64,000 nucleotides of DNA from NCBI GenBank assembly GCA_903866255.1, contig CAIPMW010000076.1:1-64000 (forward strand), given 5' to 3'. The stretch is from an uncultured Chlorobiaceae bacterium (GTDB taxonomy: Bacteria > Bacteroidota > Chlorobiia > Chlorobiales > Chlorobiaceae). Of the stretch, positions 1 to 9,989 are shown in pieces (position 1 is the stretch's first letter; every line of letters begins with the position of its first letter). The position numbers and the translations under genes were made by a program. The notes beneath the pieces are model-generated. The model saw only the letters and a program-made list of their open reading frames with translations. It ran no database searches and had not been told where the DNA came from.

Positions 1-13
1 CAAGCCACTTCGG

Positions 14-529
14 TTGATGTTTCAGGATGAAGCACGTTTTGGCCGTATTACCGACACGCGTCAATGCTGGTGTCCGCGACCGGTTCGCCCGCTGAGTATG
101 GTCACGGTGACCCAAGAGTACACCTATGCATATGCAGCCGTCTCGGTTAGAGATGGGGCGCTTGACACGTTGATCCTGCCGACTGTCAACAGCGGATGCA
201 TGCAAATATTTCTTGATGAAATATCGTCCAGGTATTCTGAAGACAGGATAGTGATGATATTGGATGGGGCTGGTTGGCACAAGTCGTCCACATTAAAAAC
301 TCCGAAAAATATGCGTCTGATTTCATTGCCACCCTATTCGCCGGAACTCAATCCAGTCGAGCACCTGTGGGACGAACTTCGCGACAATGCTTTTGGGAAT
401 ATAGTCTTCAACAGCTTGCATGCTCTTGAAGACCATTTGGAATCCTCGTTAAGGGAAATGGAACATGATACACCAAGAGTTCATTCCATCGTCGCGTGGC
501 CTTGGATTATGGATTCATTATTGATTTAG
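14..529 (+). mobile_element. IS630-family transposase, C-terminal part (5' end missing or outside the usable ORF)
   Basis: DDE superfamily motifs: FQDEARFG, LDGAGWHKS, LPPYSPELNPVEHLWDELR. Confidence 0.85.
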
Positions 530-570
530 AAATGGAATAAGATGATCATGTCACCTGTTCCTGTGCTTTT

Positions 571-822
571 TTACTTTTGTGCAACTGCGCGTTCAATGGC
601 CTGACGAATAAACCGTTGATACGGCACACCTTCCCTTGTTGCCTTTTTTTGTACAGCAAGAAGCAGTTCTTCAGAAAGTCGAATACTGATGGATTTACCT
701 TTCGGTTTAAATTCAAATTGAACCAACTGACCACCGGATAAATCATAGTTGCTTAAATCTTCATGAGCAACAAATGCCTCGGCTTCTTCATCACTCCTGA
801 ATATCGGGATTTTCTTTTTCAT
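571..822 (-). CDS. BrnA/CopG-type antitoxin
   Basis: RHH-like KSISIRLSEELLLAVQKKATREGVPYQRFIRQAI; overlaps the BrnT-like ORF. Confidence 0.75.
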   Translation of the reverse strand: MKKKIPIFRSDEEAEAFVAHEDLSNYDLSGGQLVQFEFKPKGKSISIRLSEELLLAVQKKATREGVPYQRFIRQAIERAVAQK

Positions 823-1102
823 AAGCCGTTATCTCCTTTTGGTGCATATATCTGGCACTGATTGGCCGAATCAACAGGTTTTCATCATCCCTGCGTAAAG
901 TGAACACAACAAAAACATGGCGATTGTCCTTTGCTTTACCAATGGCCTTGAAGCGTGTCTCGGCATCTGAATGGTCATCAGGAAAAGTCATAACAGGACG
1001 AGTAAAAATATCCTCTATGACATCAAGCGAAACCCCGTGCTTTCGGCATTTTTCCTTATTGCCTTCGTCCCATTGAAATCCAGATACCTGTGCTTTTCTC
1101 AT
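791..1102 (-). CDS. BrnT family toxin
   Basis: FQWDEGNKEKCRKHGVSLDVIEDIF...RFKAIGKAKDNRHVFVVFTLR...IRPISARYMHQKEI. Confidence 0.85.
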   Translation of the reverse strand: MRKAQVSGFQWDEGNKEKCRKHGVSLDVIEDIFTRPVMTFPDDHSDAETRFKAIGKAKDNRHVFVVFTLRRDDENLLIRPISARYMHQKEITAYEKENPDIQE

Positions 1103-1187
1103 AGATCAATGATATACATTTGCATATACATTCACAACAAAAAACCATGTCGCCACATCAAATTCACCTTCCGTTGGAGAGAGGCCA

Positions 1188-1433
1188 TCAGCATCTCCAT
1201 GCCCATACTCCCCCGGTGTAATCGCTTCTTCCCCGGATGGAGAAAGCACCTGAAGCACCACGCAAAAAATCTTGAAAGCATGACCATTTTCGGGTCATTG
1301 ACCACCATGCAATATCAAGCAAAAAACTTTTCCCAAGTCCATTATCGCCGGTAATCAGGTTCAAGCGCTCGCCAAACTCCAGCTCCATGGCTGATGAAGG
1401 GCCAACGTTTTCCAATTTCAGATGCTTCAGCAA
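1188..1433 (-). pseudogene. AAA ATPase N-terminal fragment (Walker A retained) fused to unrelated sequence
   Basis: MLKHLKLENVGPSSAMELEFGERLNLITGDNGLGKSFLLDIAWW then non-homologous tail; near-identical copy of the first ~40 codons at 4483-4603. Confidence 0.7.
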
Positions 1434-1504
1434 GTGTTTTCTCCGATCTCTTTTTTATTGGGCTGCCTTCTGCCGCATTATGCTCATTTTTTCTTTCTGA
1501 CCAG

Positions 1505-1876
1505 CTAAGTCATCCCCTTTTTCGTGAGGCGATATTTCTGAAACCGACTGTTTGGTTTATCAGGTATGGCCATCTCGACAAGCCCAGCCTTGAGTGACGG
1601 AACAAGGTAAATCGCACGAAAAGAATCCTCATGCCGAAGCCCAAGTAACTGTTGCATTTCACTACGCTTCATCTCTCCATGCAAGACCGAGAGGAGCCGT
1701 CTGACTTCCCCGCTGACTTCCCCGGTGGGCAACGAAATATTCTCTGCTGCTGCACCAAAGAGAGCACTCTCCTTTCTCCAGATAGTGACTACAAACCCGT
1801 CCGTCAGGCTGAACTCCGGTTCACGCAGGCCAGCATTGCTGCAAAAAGTGATCATGTCACCCGTTCCCGTGCCCAT
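1505..1876 (-). pseudogene. C-terminal fragment of DUF4062/HATPase_c_4 protein (copy of 4655-6190)
   Basis: MGTGTGDMITFCSNAGLREPEFSLTDGFVVTIWRK...GEVSGEVRRLL matches the C-terminus of ORF 4655-6190. Confidence 0.75.
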
Positions 1877-1930
1877 TCGTTCAATGTAATTTGGAATATA
1901 TTTTTCTAATTTAAACCGTTATAGATATAT

Positions 1931-2404
1931 TTGAACGAAGATGGGGGTGGTTTGAAAAATATATATCTCGATGTCTGTACGCTTTGCAGACCATACGACG
2001 ACCAGACTTATTCACGCATTCACCTCGAAACCACTGCGGTACGGTTGATATTGTCTGCTGCAGAAAATGGTCGGTATCAATTGATCTGGTCTCCTGTTCA
2101 TATCAAAGAGATTGAAGCAACCACTGATGAAATGGAGCGAGCTGAATTGCTTTACTTGATAGAAAGAACACTCGGCAAGGCTGCGGTGATAATCATCGAT
2201 AAAAAAACAACAAGAACGCGAGCAGAATATTTGACAACCTTGGGGTTCGGAATTGCAGACGCAGCTCATTTTGCCTACTCTGAAGCTTTTGGGGCAGAAT
2301 TGATCACCTGTGACGACAAATTTGCCAAAAAGAGCAAACTGGTTAAACCTGCTCATTGGGTTGGAAATCCGGTTGCATTTTGTGAAAAGGAGGAATTACT
2401 ATGA
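1931..2404 (+). CDS. PIN domain protein (VapC-like toxin)
   Basis: IYLDVCTLCRPYDDQ ... GIADAAHFAYSEAFGAELITCDDKF; PIN acidic residues. Confidence 0.75.
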   Translation: MNEDGGGLKNIYLDVCTLCRPYDDQTYSRIHLETTAVRLILSAAENGRYQLIWSPVHIKEIEATTDEMERAELLYLIERTLGKAAVIIIDKKTTRTRAEYLTTLGFGIADAAHFAYSEAFGAELITCDDKFAKKSKLVKPAHWVGNPVAFCEKEELL

Positions 2405-2616
2405 GCTTGACAAAAATGATGCCCGATAAGGAGCTTATCAAAAAAGTCACCGAAATTCTTTTTAGAGAGCTGGGTTATACCGATGCGATCCGGTTTTTAT
2501 CTCTGCCAAAAGAGCAAAAAATGGAGAGTGTTGAACGACATCGCAACTGGCAGAACACCCTTGATAAAGATAAATTTTACAACGACATTTTTACGCCCGA
2601 CAACAAGCAGGGATAA
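2401..2616 (+). CDS. Small protein overlapping the PIN gene, possible cognate antitoxin
   Basis: 4-bp ATGA-type overlap with upstream PIN ORF; 71 aa charged protein. Confidence 0.55.
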   Translation: MSLTKMMPDKELIKKVTEILFRELGYTDAIRFLSLPKEQKMESVERHRNWQNTLDKDKFYNDIFTPDNKQG

Positions 2617-2665
2617 TATCGCGTTGATGAAATAGTCAAGGCTACACCGCCACCTCTGCCGGAAA

Positions 2666-3193
2666 TCAGGGAAAGCTCAATACCTCCCAATGCCCACCCT
2701 TGGTTGGCCCAACATAGCGCAACCGCCCCTCTTTCACTAATTTTGCACTTGCTCGTTCCACCGCTCTCACCGATTTATTGATTGCTTTTGCGACCTCCGC
2801 CAGTGTCAGTTCAGGGTTTGCCGCAAGCAGTTCAAGAATCCGATCGGGCGTTTTGACCGACGTTTTGACCGGCGTTTTGACCGGCGTTTTGACCGGCGTT
2901 TTGACCGGCGTTTTGACCGGCGTTTTACCAATAACATGTTTAGATGAAACATGAACCCCGCTGACTTCCCCGGTGGGCAACGAAATATTTTCAGCTATTG
3001 CTCCAGCCAGAGCACTCTTCTTTCTCCAGATAGTGACTACAAACCCGTCCGTCAGGCTGAACTCCGGTTCACGCAGACCTGCATTGCTGCAAAAGGTGAT
3101 CATGTCGCCCGTTCCCGTGCCCATACGTTTAATGTATTTTGCAAGATAGAGTTCATCAGCCCTGCGATCGGCAGCAGGAACATCCTCAAACAA
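2666..3193 (-). pseudogene. In-frame chimera of DUF4062 fragment and HATPase_c_4/wHTH C-terminus with KTPV repeat hinge
   Basis: FEDVPAADRRADELYLAKYIKRMGTGTGDM joins two distant parts of ORF 4655-6190; KTPVKTPVKTPV hinge and a different wHTH. Confidence 0.6.
2847..2930. repeat. 12-bp tandem repeat (gttttgaccggc), about 7 units, in coding sequence
   Basis: Direct reading of consecutive gttttgaccggc units. Confidence 0.95.
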
Positions 3194-3306
3194 AAAAGCT
3201 CTTTCATCTTCGACAAAAAGCTTGTCAGAGCAATCCCTGCGTCGTGCAGTACCTTTTCTGCCTCAAGAGATCGGGCACTGGACAAATCGAAAGCCTCACT
3301 GGTTAA

Positions 3307-3519
3307 TCAATTCGACACATCCCCCCGACGGATAATGGAGCGATTTTTCAGCTCAACCTCAGCATGTTGATGCCCATTAACAACAAGATCAAGATCAAAC
3401 CATGCATCTTTGCTCTCGTCAAAAGAGGGCTCTACCGATGCCATAACCAGTGGCGAGTGAGTTGCAGTGATAAAAAAATTTTGCTTCTCTATGCGAAGAG
3501 TAGCATATTTGCAGTACAA
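3307..3519 (-). pseudogene. AAA ATPase C-terminal fragment
   Basis: FFITATHSPLVMASVEPS: the ATHSP motif of the ABC/AAA (OLD-like) H-loop region. Confidence 0.6.
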
Positions 3520-3564
3520 AGTTTTGAGTAACTATTTTTTTTTCAAAACACCACTTTTCAGAGC

Positions 3565-3783
3565 ATGATGCCAGCATCTATCGACACAACAAGCCTTCCG
3601 CTTCCGGCCTTTTTGGTAGGTACCTGGTGTCGTTTTGGCTTGTTTGGCCCCGTTTATGAGATTATCAGCATTGGAGATAAACTGGCGAATGGCGATAACT
3701 TGATGCGTGTTCGTGTCGTTGAATCCGGTGAAGAATTGGACTATCGCTTTACTGACATTCTGGATGACCCCAAGGAACGCTAA
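3565..3783 (+). CDS. DUF5397-like small protein
   Basis: RFGLFGPVYEIISIG...MRVRVVESGEELDYRFTDILDDP. Confidence 0.6.
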   Translation: MMPASIDTTSLPLPAFLVGTWCRFGLFGPVYEIISIGDKLANGDNLMRVRVVESGEELDYRFTDILDDPKER

Positions 3784-3919
3784 TGTTTGCTACCAGCCTT
3801 AAACACGACAACGAAAAGATTAGTAACACCTTAATGAATTATCGCTATAATACGTAAATCAGGTCACAACGCAGATTGGCACAGGAATCCCGTCATCAAT
3901 CATTAAAACAACGTTTCTC

Positions 3920-4126
3920 ATGAAAATTCAGCTTCAAATTGATGATGTCATCAGCACCGATTTTATGAATTTTTTAAAATTACTGCCACAAGATAAGGTG
4001 CACATTATATCTGTTGACCGCACATCAAGCAATGTCAAAGGCTTGAATAAACTTGCAGGTTCGATAAAATCTTTAAGCGTTGATCCTTTAAAATTTCAGG
4101 AGGAGCAGCGTAATGAGTGGAATTAA
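3920..4126 (+). CDS. Putative antitoxin upstream of PIN toxin
   Basis: 68 aa ORF overlapping start of PIN-domain ORF. Confidence 0.6.
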   Translation: MKIQLQIDDVISTDFMNFLKLLPQDKVHIISVDRTSSNVKGLNKLAGSIKSLSVDPLKFQEEQRNEWN

Positions 4127-4484
4127 CTATCTGTTCGACACAAACGCCGTCCTTTATTTTTTAAATCAGCCAAGAAAATTACACGATGGATCTGTCGTTT
4201 TTATATCATTTGTCAATGAACTTGAACTCTTGTCGTACAGCAAATTGAGTTCAAATGAAGAAAAGGCAATTACACATTTTTTAAAACTGATTGAAATAAT
4301 AAATATTGATCAACAAATAAAAAACACAACGATAACACTGCGTCAAAAATATTTACTAAAACTTCCTGATGCCATTATTTGCGCAACGGCAATGATTCAC
4401 AAACTAATCCTTGTGACGAACGATCTGAAACTCCACAAAATTTCTGAAATTAAATGCTGTCACTTGGAAGATATTACTGAATAA
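4113..4484 (+). CDS. PIN domain toxin (VapC-like)
   Basis: YLFDTNAVLYFLN ... LPDAIICATAMIHKLILVTNDLKL. Confidence 0.85.
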   Translation: MSGINYLFDTNAVLYFLNQPRKLHDGSVVFISFVNELELLSYSKLSSNEEKAITHFLKLIEIINIDQQIKNTTITLRQKYLLKLPDAIICATAMIHKLILVTNDLKLHKISEIKCCHLEDITE

Positions 4485-4603
4485 TCAAGCAAAAAACTTT
4501 TCCCAAGTCCATTATCGCCGGTAATCAGGTTCAAACGCTCGCCAAACTCCAGCTCCATGGCTGATGAAGGGCCGACGTTTTCCAATTTCAGATGCTTCAG
4601 CAT
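4483..4603 (-). pseudogene. AAA ATPase N-terminal fragment (second copy)
   Basis: Nucleotide match to ~1313-1435 (atcaagcaaaaaacttttcccaagtccattatcgccgg...). Confidence 0.7.
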
Positions 4604-4654
4604 GTATTTTCTCCGATCTCTTTTTTTATTGGGCTGCGTTCTGCCGCATTATCC

Positions 4655-6190
4655 TCATTTTTTCTTTCTGACCAGCAAAGCCATCCCCTTTTTCGTGAGG
4701 CGATATTTCTGAAACCGACTGTTTGGTTTATCAGGTATGGTCATCTCGACAAGCCCTGCCTTGAGTGACGGAACAAGGTAAATCGCACGAAAAGAATCCT
4801 CATGCCGAAGCCCAAGTAACTGTTGCATTTCACTACGCTTCATCTCTCCATGCAAGATCGAGAGAAGCCGTCTGACTTCCCCGCTGACTTCCCCGGCGAC
4901 TTCCCCGCTGACTTCCCCGGTGGGCAACGAAATATTTTCAGCTATTGCTCCAGCCAGAGCACTCTTCTTTCTCCAGATAGTGACGACAAACCCGTCCGTC
5001 AGGCTGAACTCCGGTTCACGCAGACCTGCATTGCTGCAAAAGGTGATCATGTCCCCTGTTCCCGTGCCCATACGTTCAATGTATTTTGCAAGATAGAGTG
5101 ACTCCGCCATAAGCGGGTTGGCAGGAAACGATCCGTGAGGTTTTCTGAGCTTTTCAAGGGTCAGTGATGGCGAAAGAGTACCGGGGTTCCACACCTCCAG
5201 TCGATCAGCAAACAACATGACCTGAACACTGCCGGTACTGGTATAATCGCGATGCGCAACAGCATTGACAATTGCCTCCCGCACCACTTCAGGAGGGATT
5301 TCGTAGGTGACAGGAACCTCCGCACTTTCGGCACGAGTACCAACTGCAAGGTCGATTTTCGAGAGAACAAAGTCAACCGCCTGATCAACAAGCTCAAAGG
5401 CACGCCCCTTGTATACCTGATATGATGGTATCGGCTTGGCCACCCTTGTGCCATGAAAATGAGCACACTTGACCTCCGAAGAGATAAGAAAACGCTGGGG
5501 ATAGAAGCCGAACAACAGCACAGCAGCATGAGACGGCCGACCCTTGTTCAGCAAATTGAGATGAGTCAACAGCTCAAAAGCGGAGGCATCTTCTTGAAGG
5601 GGAAACCCGCGCAACAGTCGCGCCCTGCGAATAAAGCGAACCATCGCCTCTGTATCAAGGTCAGCCAACGAAGCATCAGGACATACTGCCGCATCAAACG
5701 GCCCGGTACGAATCAGCTTCAAATCTTCAAGTGCCTGCACAAGAGCAGCATAAACACCAACAAGCAGTTCGGCACTCGTCACAAACCGCCTCCGTATCAG
5801 CTCACTGCCCGCCCGCTGAATCAGCTTCCGGATTTTGGGATGCCGCGTCTCGGTCTCCCCGCCTTTCACAAAAATCAGCCTTGTTTTGTGGTGTAAGGTT
5901 GCCACATCAAATTCTCGCTCCGTTGGTGAGAGACCATCAGCATCCTCATACCCATACTCGTTACCGAAAAATCCGAGATAGATGTCGCACTGCTCAACTT
6001 CAGCAAGATAACGTTCATTAGCCCTGCGATCGGCAGCAGGAACATCCTCAAACAAAAAAGGCTCAAAAAACCGACGCATCAGGGCATCACCACGCAAATA
6101 ATCACGCAGTACCGCCCGTTCAGTCGAGAACTCTTTTTGAACGCTGCTGATGAAAATGCGGAGCGGTTTCATGGGGTTGAGTCCTGACAT
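4655..6190 (-). CDS. DUF4062 domain + HATPase_c_4/wHTH protein (RecG/AlbA-like regulator)
   Basis: N-term LRIFISSVQKEFSTERAVLRDYL...FLFEDVPA (DUF4062); PSYQVYKGRAFELVDQAVDFVL, REAIVNAVAHRDYTSTGSVQVMLFADRLEVWNPGTL (HATPase_c_4); GEVSGEVAGEVSGEV hinge. Confidence 0.85.
   Translation of the reverse strand: MSGLNPMKPLRIFISSVQKEFSTERAVLRDYLRGDALMRRFFEPFLFEDVPAADRRANERYLAEVEQCDIYLGFFGNEYGYEDADGLSPTEREFDVATLHHKTRLIFVKGGETETRHPKIRKLIQRAGSELIRRRFVTSAELLVGVYAALVQALEDLKLIRTGPFDAAVCPDASLADLDTEAMVRFIRRARLLRGFPLQEDASAFELLTHLNLLNKGRPSHAAVLLFGFYPQRFLISSEVKCAHFHGTRVAKPIPSYQVYKGRAFELVDQAVDFVLSKIDLAVGTRAESAEVPVTYEIPPEVVREAIVNAVAHRDYTSTGSVQVMLFADRLEVWNPGTLSPSLTLEKLRKPHGSFPANPLMAESLYLAKYIERMGTGTGDMITFCSNAGLREPEFSLTDGFVVTIWRKKSALAGAIAENISLPTGEVSGEVAGEVSGEVRRLLSILHGEMKRSEMQQLLGLRHEDSFRAIYLVPSLKAGLVEMTIPDKPNSRFQKYRLTKKGMALLVRKKK
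4873..4922. repeat. 12-bp tandem repeat (gacttccccgct) coding the GEVS/GEVA hinge
   Basis: Four consecutive gacttcccc units. Confidence 0.9.
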
Positions 6191-6207
6191 CCAACATTTG
6201 AGTAACC

Positions 6208-7155
6208 TTAATTTTGCAGTGAACGCCGTAGTGAAGGAGATATACGGTAAATTTCTTGGCGCCCACCAAGTAACTTCGATTGCTTAAGGTGTCCATTGTG
6301 CTCCAATAGATCAAGGATATGATCTACCACAAGGCGTGGCTGTTGAAGCTCTTGAGCAATAGAATCATTATTGGAAAGTTGCTTGTTGACAAGCGCTGAA
6401 ACCACATCACTCAAAATTCCTTGATAGTTTGGTACATACGACTGAGCGTAAACATCAAAACCAGCGATAGTAATAAAAAAGGAATCGAGATTGTCTCCTA
6501 ACGTGTGAGATATGCTGATGTAATATTGCTGTTCCAACATTTCCATTGAATCGCGCAACTCCATTTCCGGAATAACATACTCACCATCTTTGCAGTATAC
6601 GTCATGAGGATCTATAAAGTCACTGTCTTGAGCAACCGCTTGGTCACATGCCAGCTTCAACACAAGACTGTCCAAATTGTTAAGACCACCAATATTCTCA
6701 ACAACGGACTGTATATATGACGGCGAAGAGCCCAGTGGTGGCTTGTCATTGACACCATAGATTGCGGCAACGATACGATCCATGCTTGACTGGTATGAAT
6801 TCAGGTCGTCGATTCGTTCCCAAAGTGTTGATTTGAGTACTTCTGGCACTGCACAGTCATCAATTACAACAGGAATCAGTTTGCTTCCCGTATCTAATCG
6901 CTTGACAACGGCAGCATTGAGTTCCTCTCGAACCCAGGGTTTATCTACACTGTTCCTGGACAGAACAACCACGACAGCACTCGCATCCTTTAAGCCTTCC
7001 TCAAAGATTTTGTCTACAAGACTGTCTCCCGGCAGCATCTCCCATTTGTCCATCCAGGCATCAACACCATGTTGCTGTCGAAGACATTTAGCGAAATCCA
7101 TCACAAATCGCTCTTTGTCTTCGGTTGCATGACTGATAAATACTTTTGGCTGCAT
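6208..7155 (-). CDS. TIR domain protein with unrecognised C-terminal region
   Basis: KVFISHATEDKERFVMDFAKCLRQQHGVDAWMDKWEMLPGDSL...AVVVVLSRNSVDKPWVREEL. Confidence 0.85.
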   Translation of the reverse strand: MQPKVFISHATEDKERFVMDFAKCLRQQHGVDAWMDKWEMLPGDSLVDKIFEEGLKDASAVVVVLSRNSVDKPWVREELNAAVVKRLDTGSKLIPVVIDDCAVPEVLKSTLWERIDDLNSYQSSMDRIVAAIYGVNDKPPLGSSPSYIQSVVENIGGLNNLDSLVLKLACDQAVAQDSDFIDPHDVYCKDGEYVIPEMELRDSMEMLEQQYYISISHTLGDNLDSFFITIAGFDVYAQSYVPNYQGILSDVVSALVNKQLSNNDSIAQELQQPRLVVDHILDLLEHNGHLKQSKLLGGRQEIYRISPSLRRSLQN

Positions 7156-7264
7156 ATAATGCTTTGTACTTTAATCTTTATAAAAAAATCATTCATATAA
7201 CTACAGCAGATAACTATCGAAATATTATTCTTTGCATCGTCAACTTAAATAATCACTTAGTTGA

Positions 7265-7951
7265 TTACTTGTTATTATGAGTAAAGAAAACAGACTTTCT
7301 TTTACCAAATCGACCTCGTCCATATCCAAAAAACATAGCTCCTGTAAAATAAATCACAAATACGGAGCTCAAAATAACTGTTAAGTTAATCTTTGAGCCA
7401 TCTACTATCTCAAATGTAATATAATTTGTAAAATATTTTATACCGAGTATAATCCAAACAACAGAAATAAAGTGACTTACAATCTCATTTATTTTTGAAA
7501 CCGAAAACGTATTACTTACTGACACCGTTTTGTACAAAGGGCCTGTAACCCAATCTTCTAACATCACAACATGGCTCTCCCAATTTCGTTGCCAAGCTTT
7601 ACTCCCCTTATTTATGAGACTCCATGCAATACCCGTAATAAAACCAATACAAATCAGACAATAAAGCACCTCTGTATTTTCTTTGAAATATTTAGAGCCA
7701 TAAACCGAAAAATAACCCGCAAAAGAGGCCACCTGAAAAGCCCAAAAATAATTAGCCCGTTTCCAATAATTATAAATTTCAAAATTTTTTGCTTCCCAAG
7801 CCCTAATGTACGTCTCTTTGATTTCACAATCTTTTCTGCCTTTTATAAAACTATCATAATAGTCTACATCTGATAATTCTTTCAAAGCAGTTTCTTTTCT
7901 CGTGTAAAAATAATTAGATAAATAAATAATTATTTTTTTTACTGATATCAC
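7265..7951 (-). CDS. RipA-like multi-TM membrane protein
   Basis: SKAWQRNWESHVVMLEDWVTGPLYKT plus about four hydrophobic segments. Confidence 0.6.
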   Translation of the reverse strand: MISVKKIIIYLSNYFYTRKETALKELSDVDYYDSFIKGRKDCEIKETYIRAWEAKNFEIYNYWKRANYFWAFQVASFAGYFSVYGSKYFKENTEVLYCLICIGFITGIAWSLINKGSKAWQRNWESHVVMLEDWVTGPLYKTVSVSNTFSVSKINEIVSHFISVVWIILGIKYFTNYITFEIVDGSKINLTVILSSVFVIYFTGAMFFGYGRGRFGKRKSVFFTHNNK

Positions 7952-8036
7952 TGGATTATCTTTTAAATTTGACAGCAGAATCCCGTTCTGACAAATGACT
8001 GTTTATACAAAGTCCATGAATTATTTGTCAGCGCAT

Positions 8037-9989
8037 TTATTGTAACACTTTATTGAGCATTTTAAAAGCTTCTTCAAAGCGTCCAAGAGTTTCATCGAGT
8101 TCTGGGCTATCAAGTAAAAAGGTAGAATTACGTATCAACCAATCTGAAGGGTGAAAGTGATCGAATTCAGGTACCTCCTGCGGCATTACTCTAAAAACAG
8201 CTTCGACCTTTTTAATAATACGCTCAGTATTTGGGAGTGCTGCGTTTAACTTCACAACACTAATACTATTTTTCTTAGAAAGATTATAGGCACTGTTAAG
8301 AAGCTTTACAAAAAGTTCCGGATGAAAGAAATCCTCAATATCACTCTCTGACTTTCCGGTAAAATCAACCGCTGTATATAATTGTCCTGCTTTTAAAATT
8401 TGACTCTTTCTTAGTTTTTCAAGCTTCGCCTTATCACCATTCGCCAGATCACACAACACTGCTATATTCAAATTATTAGCGCCAAATAATGAGGCGAATG
8501 GCAATATTTTATCAATACCACCGGAAGGACACATTGTCCAACGGACATCTAAACCTTCACGTTTACGATTCTTTAAGGCTATCGAAAAAGCTTGGAGATA
8601 AAGAATATCTGAAGGACCTTCTACCAAAAGCGTATTTTTCCCAATAAAAAGTGACTGTGTAATTTCATATCCTAATGCTCCTTGTAACGGAAAAAGTGTT
8701 TCTTTATCAACTCCCAATACGTCTGAAGAAACCTTAGTACCCTTTACAATAGATTTTCTGCCTTCATGTTTTATTATATCTTCAACAATACGAACATTTG
8801 CCATACTTTCAGCAGGGATCATAAAAGGAGAGTGCGTTGTATAAATTACCTGATGTTCAGGAAGAAGACGTTCTTCAATGTAGTGAAGTAAATCGGATTG
8901 AGCTTTTCCATGCAATGTTAAACCTGGCTCATCCAGCAGTATAATAGCATTACCTGTCGTTTTTTTAAGTTGTTTAAACTGTGACAAGAATGAAAAAAAC
9001 CAAACAAACCCAGCACTACGTTCAGAAAGCGGAACAGTTACACGATGATTTGTGTTTTCAATACGTATTTTAACAATAGTTCCAATGTTAAACGGAGCTT
9101 TATCCTCAGTTTTTCCCTCTCCAATATCAATTAATACTCGAAGGGCTTCATTTTGGCTCCAAAACTGAAATATCTCATCCGTTATCTCATTTGATGCCCC
9201 TTCACATTTAGCTTTGAGTTCTTCATACCTTACAGCACCCCTTAATTCATCAATAGAAGTGCCTGCGTACTCTAAAAAATCAAGAAATATTTGATCTGAT
9301 GCACTTACAGCTTTTTGTAAAATATCAGCCTGAATCTTAATGATTGAAATCTCTCCAGACATTCGATCGAAATGAGATGTGTAAAAAAAATTTGGTACCT
9401 CATTATACAGGATGCTTGTGATATGTGTATGAAAGCTATAATTTTTTAGTTGATTTAATTCTATCAATAACGATTCAAGCTTTTCAGATCGTTGAGAGCA
9501 TTCGTTAAGTACCTCAATAGCCTCTTCTGCATTATTAGCATTTTTTAATATATTTTTTTCTATTTCATCAAAATCAAGTTTATGAATTAAATGATCAAGA
9601 CATGCCCTTTCATCACATGAAATATCCCAAGACAACGAATCATTACCAATATAGCTACATATACTTATTTCATTGCTTTTTAATGCGCTCAACCCATAAA
9701 TATCACTTATTATTTTTTGGTCTGACAAAGATAGTGACCAATGTGTCACAATAACCTTAGATAAACCGTCTGCATGCCGTTCATCAAAACGACTCAAATA
9801 ACGACGTGGGTAGTCACGAATTTTTTCATATTCAAATATACCTATTGGTTTAATACCATATAACGCCTGAAGAATAGCAGTTTTACCTGCCTCATTTTTA
9901 CCTACTAAGCAAGTCAGGTTATCTATTTCAAACTCATTACTATCCTCGATAGATCTAAAATTGGTGATATGCGCATTAATCAATTTCAT
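8037..9989 (-). CDS. OLD-family AAA ATPase with TOPRIM nuclease domain
   Basis: Walker A GKNEAGKTAI; ILLDEPGLTLH; YTTHSPFMIP; TOPRIM LLVEGPSDILYL. Confidence 0.9.
   Translation of the reverse strand: MKLINAHITNFRSIEDSNEFEIDNLTCLVGKNEAGKTAILQALYGIKPIGIFEYEKIRDYPRRYLSRFDERHADGLSKVIVTHWSLSLSDQKIISDIYGLSALKSNEISICSYIGNDSLSWDISCDERACLDHLIHKLDFDEIEKNILKNANNAEEAIEVLNECSQRSEKLESLLIELNQLKNYSFHTHITSILYNEVPNFFYTSHFDRMSGEISIIKIQADILQKAVSASDQIFLDFLEYAGTSIDELRGAVRYEELKAKCEGASNEITDEIFQFWSQNEALRVLIDIGEGKTEDKAPFNIGTIVKIRIENTNHRVTVPLSERSAGFVWFFSFLSQFKQLKKTTGNAIILLDEPGLTLHGKAQSDLLHYIEERLLPEHQVIYTTHSPFMIPAESMANVRIVEDIIKHEGRKSIVKGTKVSSDVLGVDKETLFPLQGALGYEITQSLFIGKNTLLVEGPSDILYLQAFSIALKNRKREGLDVRWTMCPSGGIDKILPFASLFGANNLNIAVLCDLANGDKAKLEKLRKSQILKAGQLYTAVDFTGKSESDIEDFFHPELFVKLLNSAYNLSKKNSISVVKLNAALPNTERIIKKVEAVFRVMPQEVPEFDHFHPSDWLIRNSTFLLDSPELDETLGRFEEAFKMLNKVLQ

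Noticed and set aside
2847-2930. Possible CRISPR array
   Set aside because: Contiguous 12-bp units without spacers, in frame inside a coding region; this is a coding minisatellite. No CRISPR arrays were seen in the window.
8037-9989. Gabija GajA
   Set aside because: OLD-type ATPase/TOPRIM is present but no UvrD-like GajB neighbour; the gene is attached to a type I R-M operon instead.
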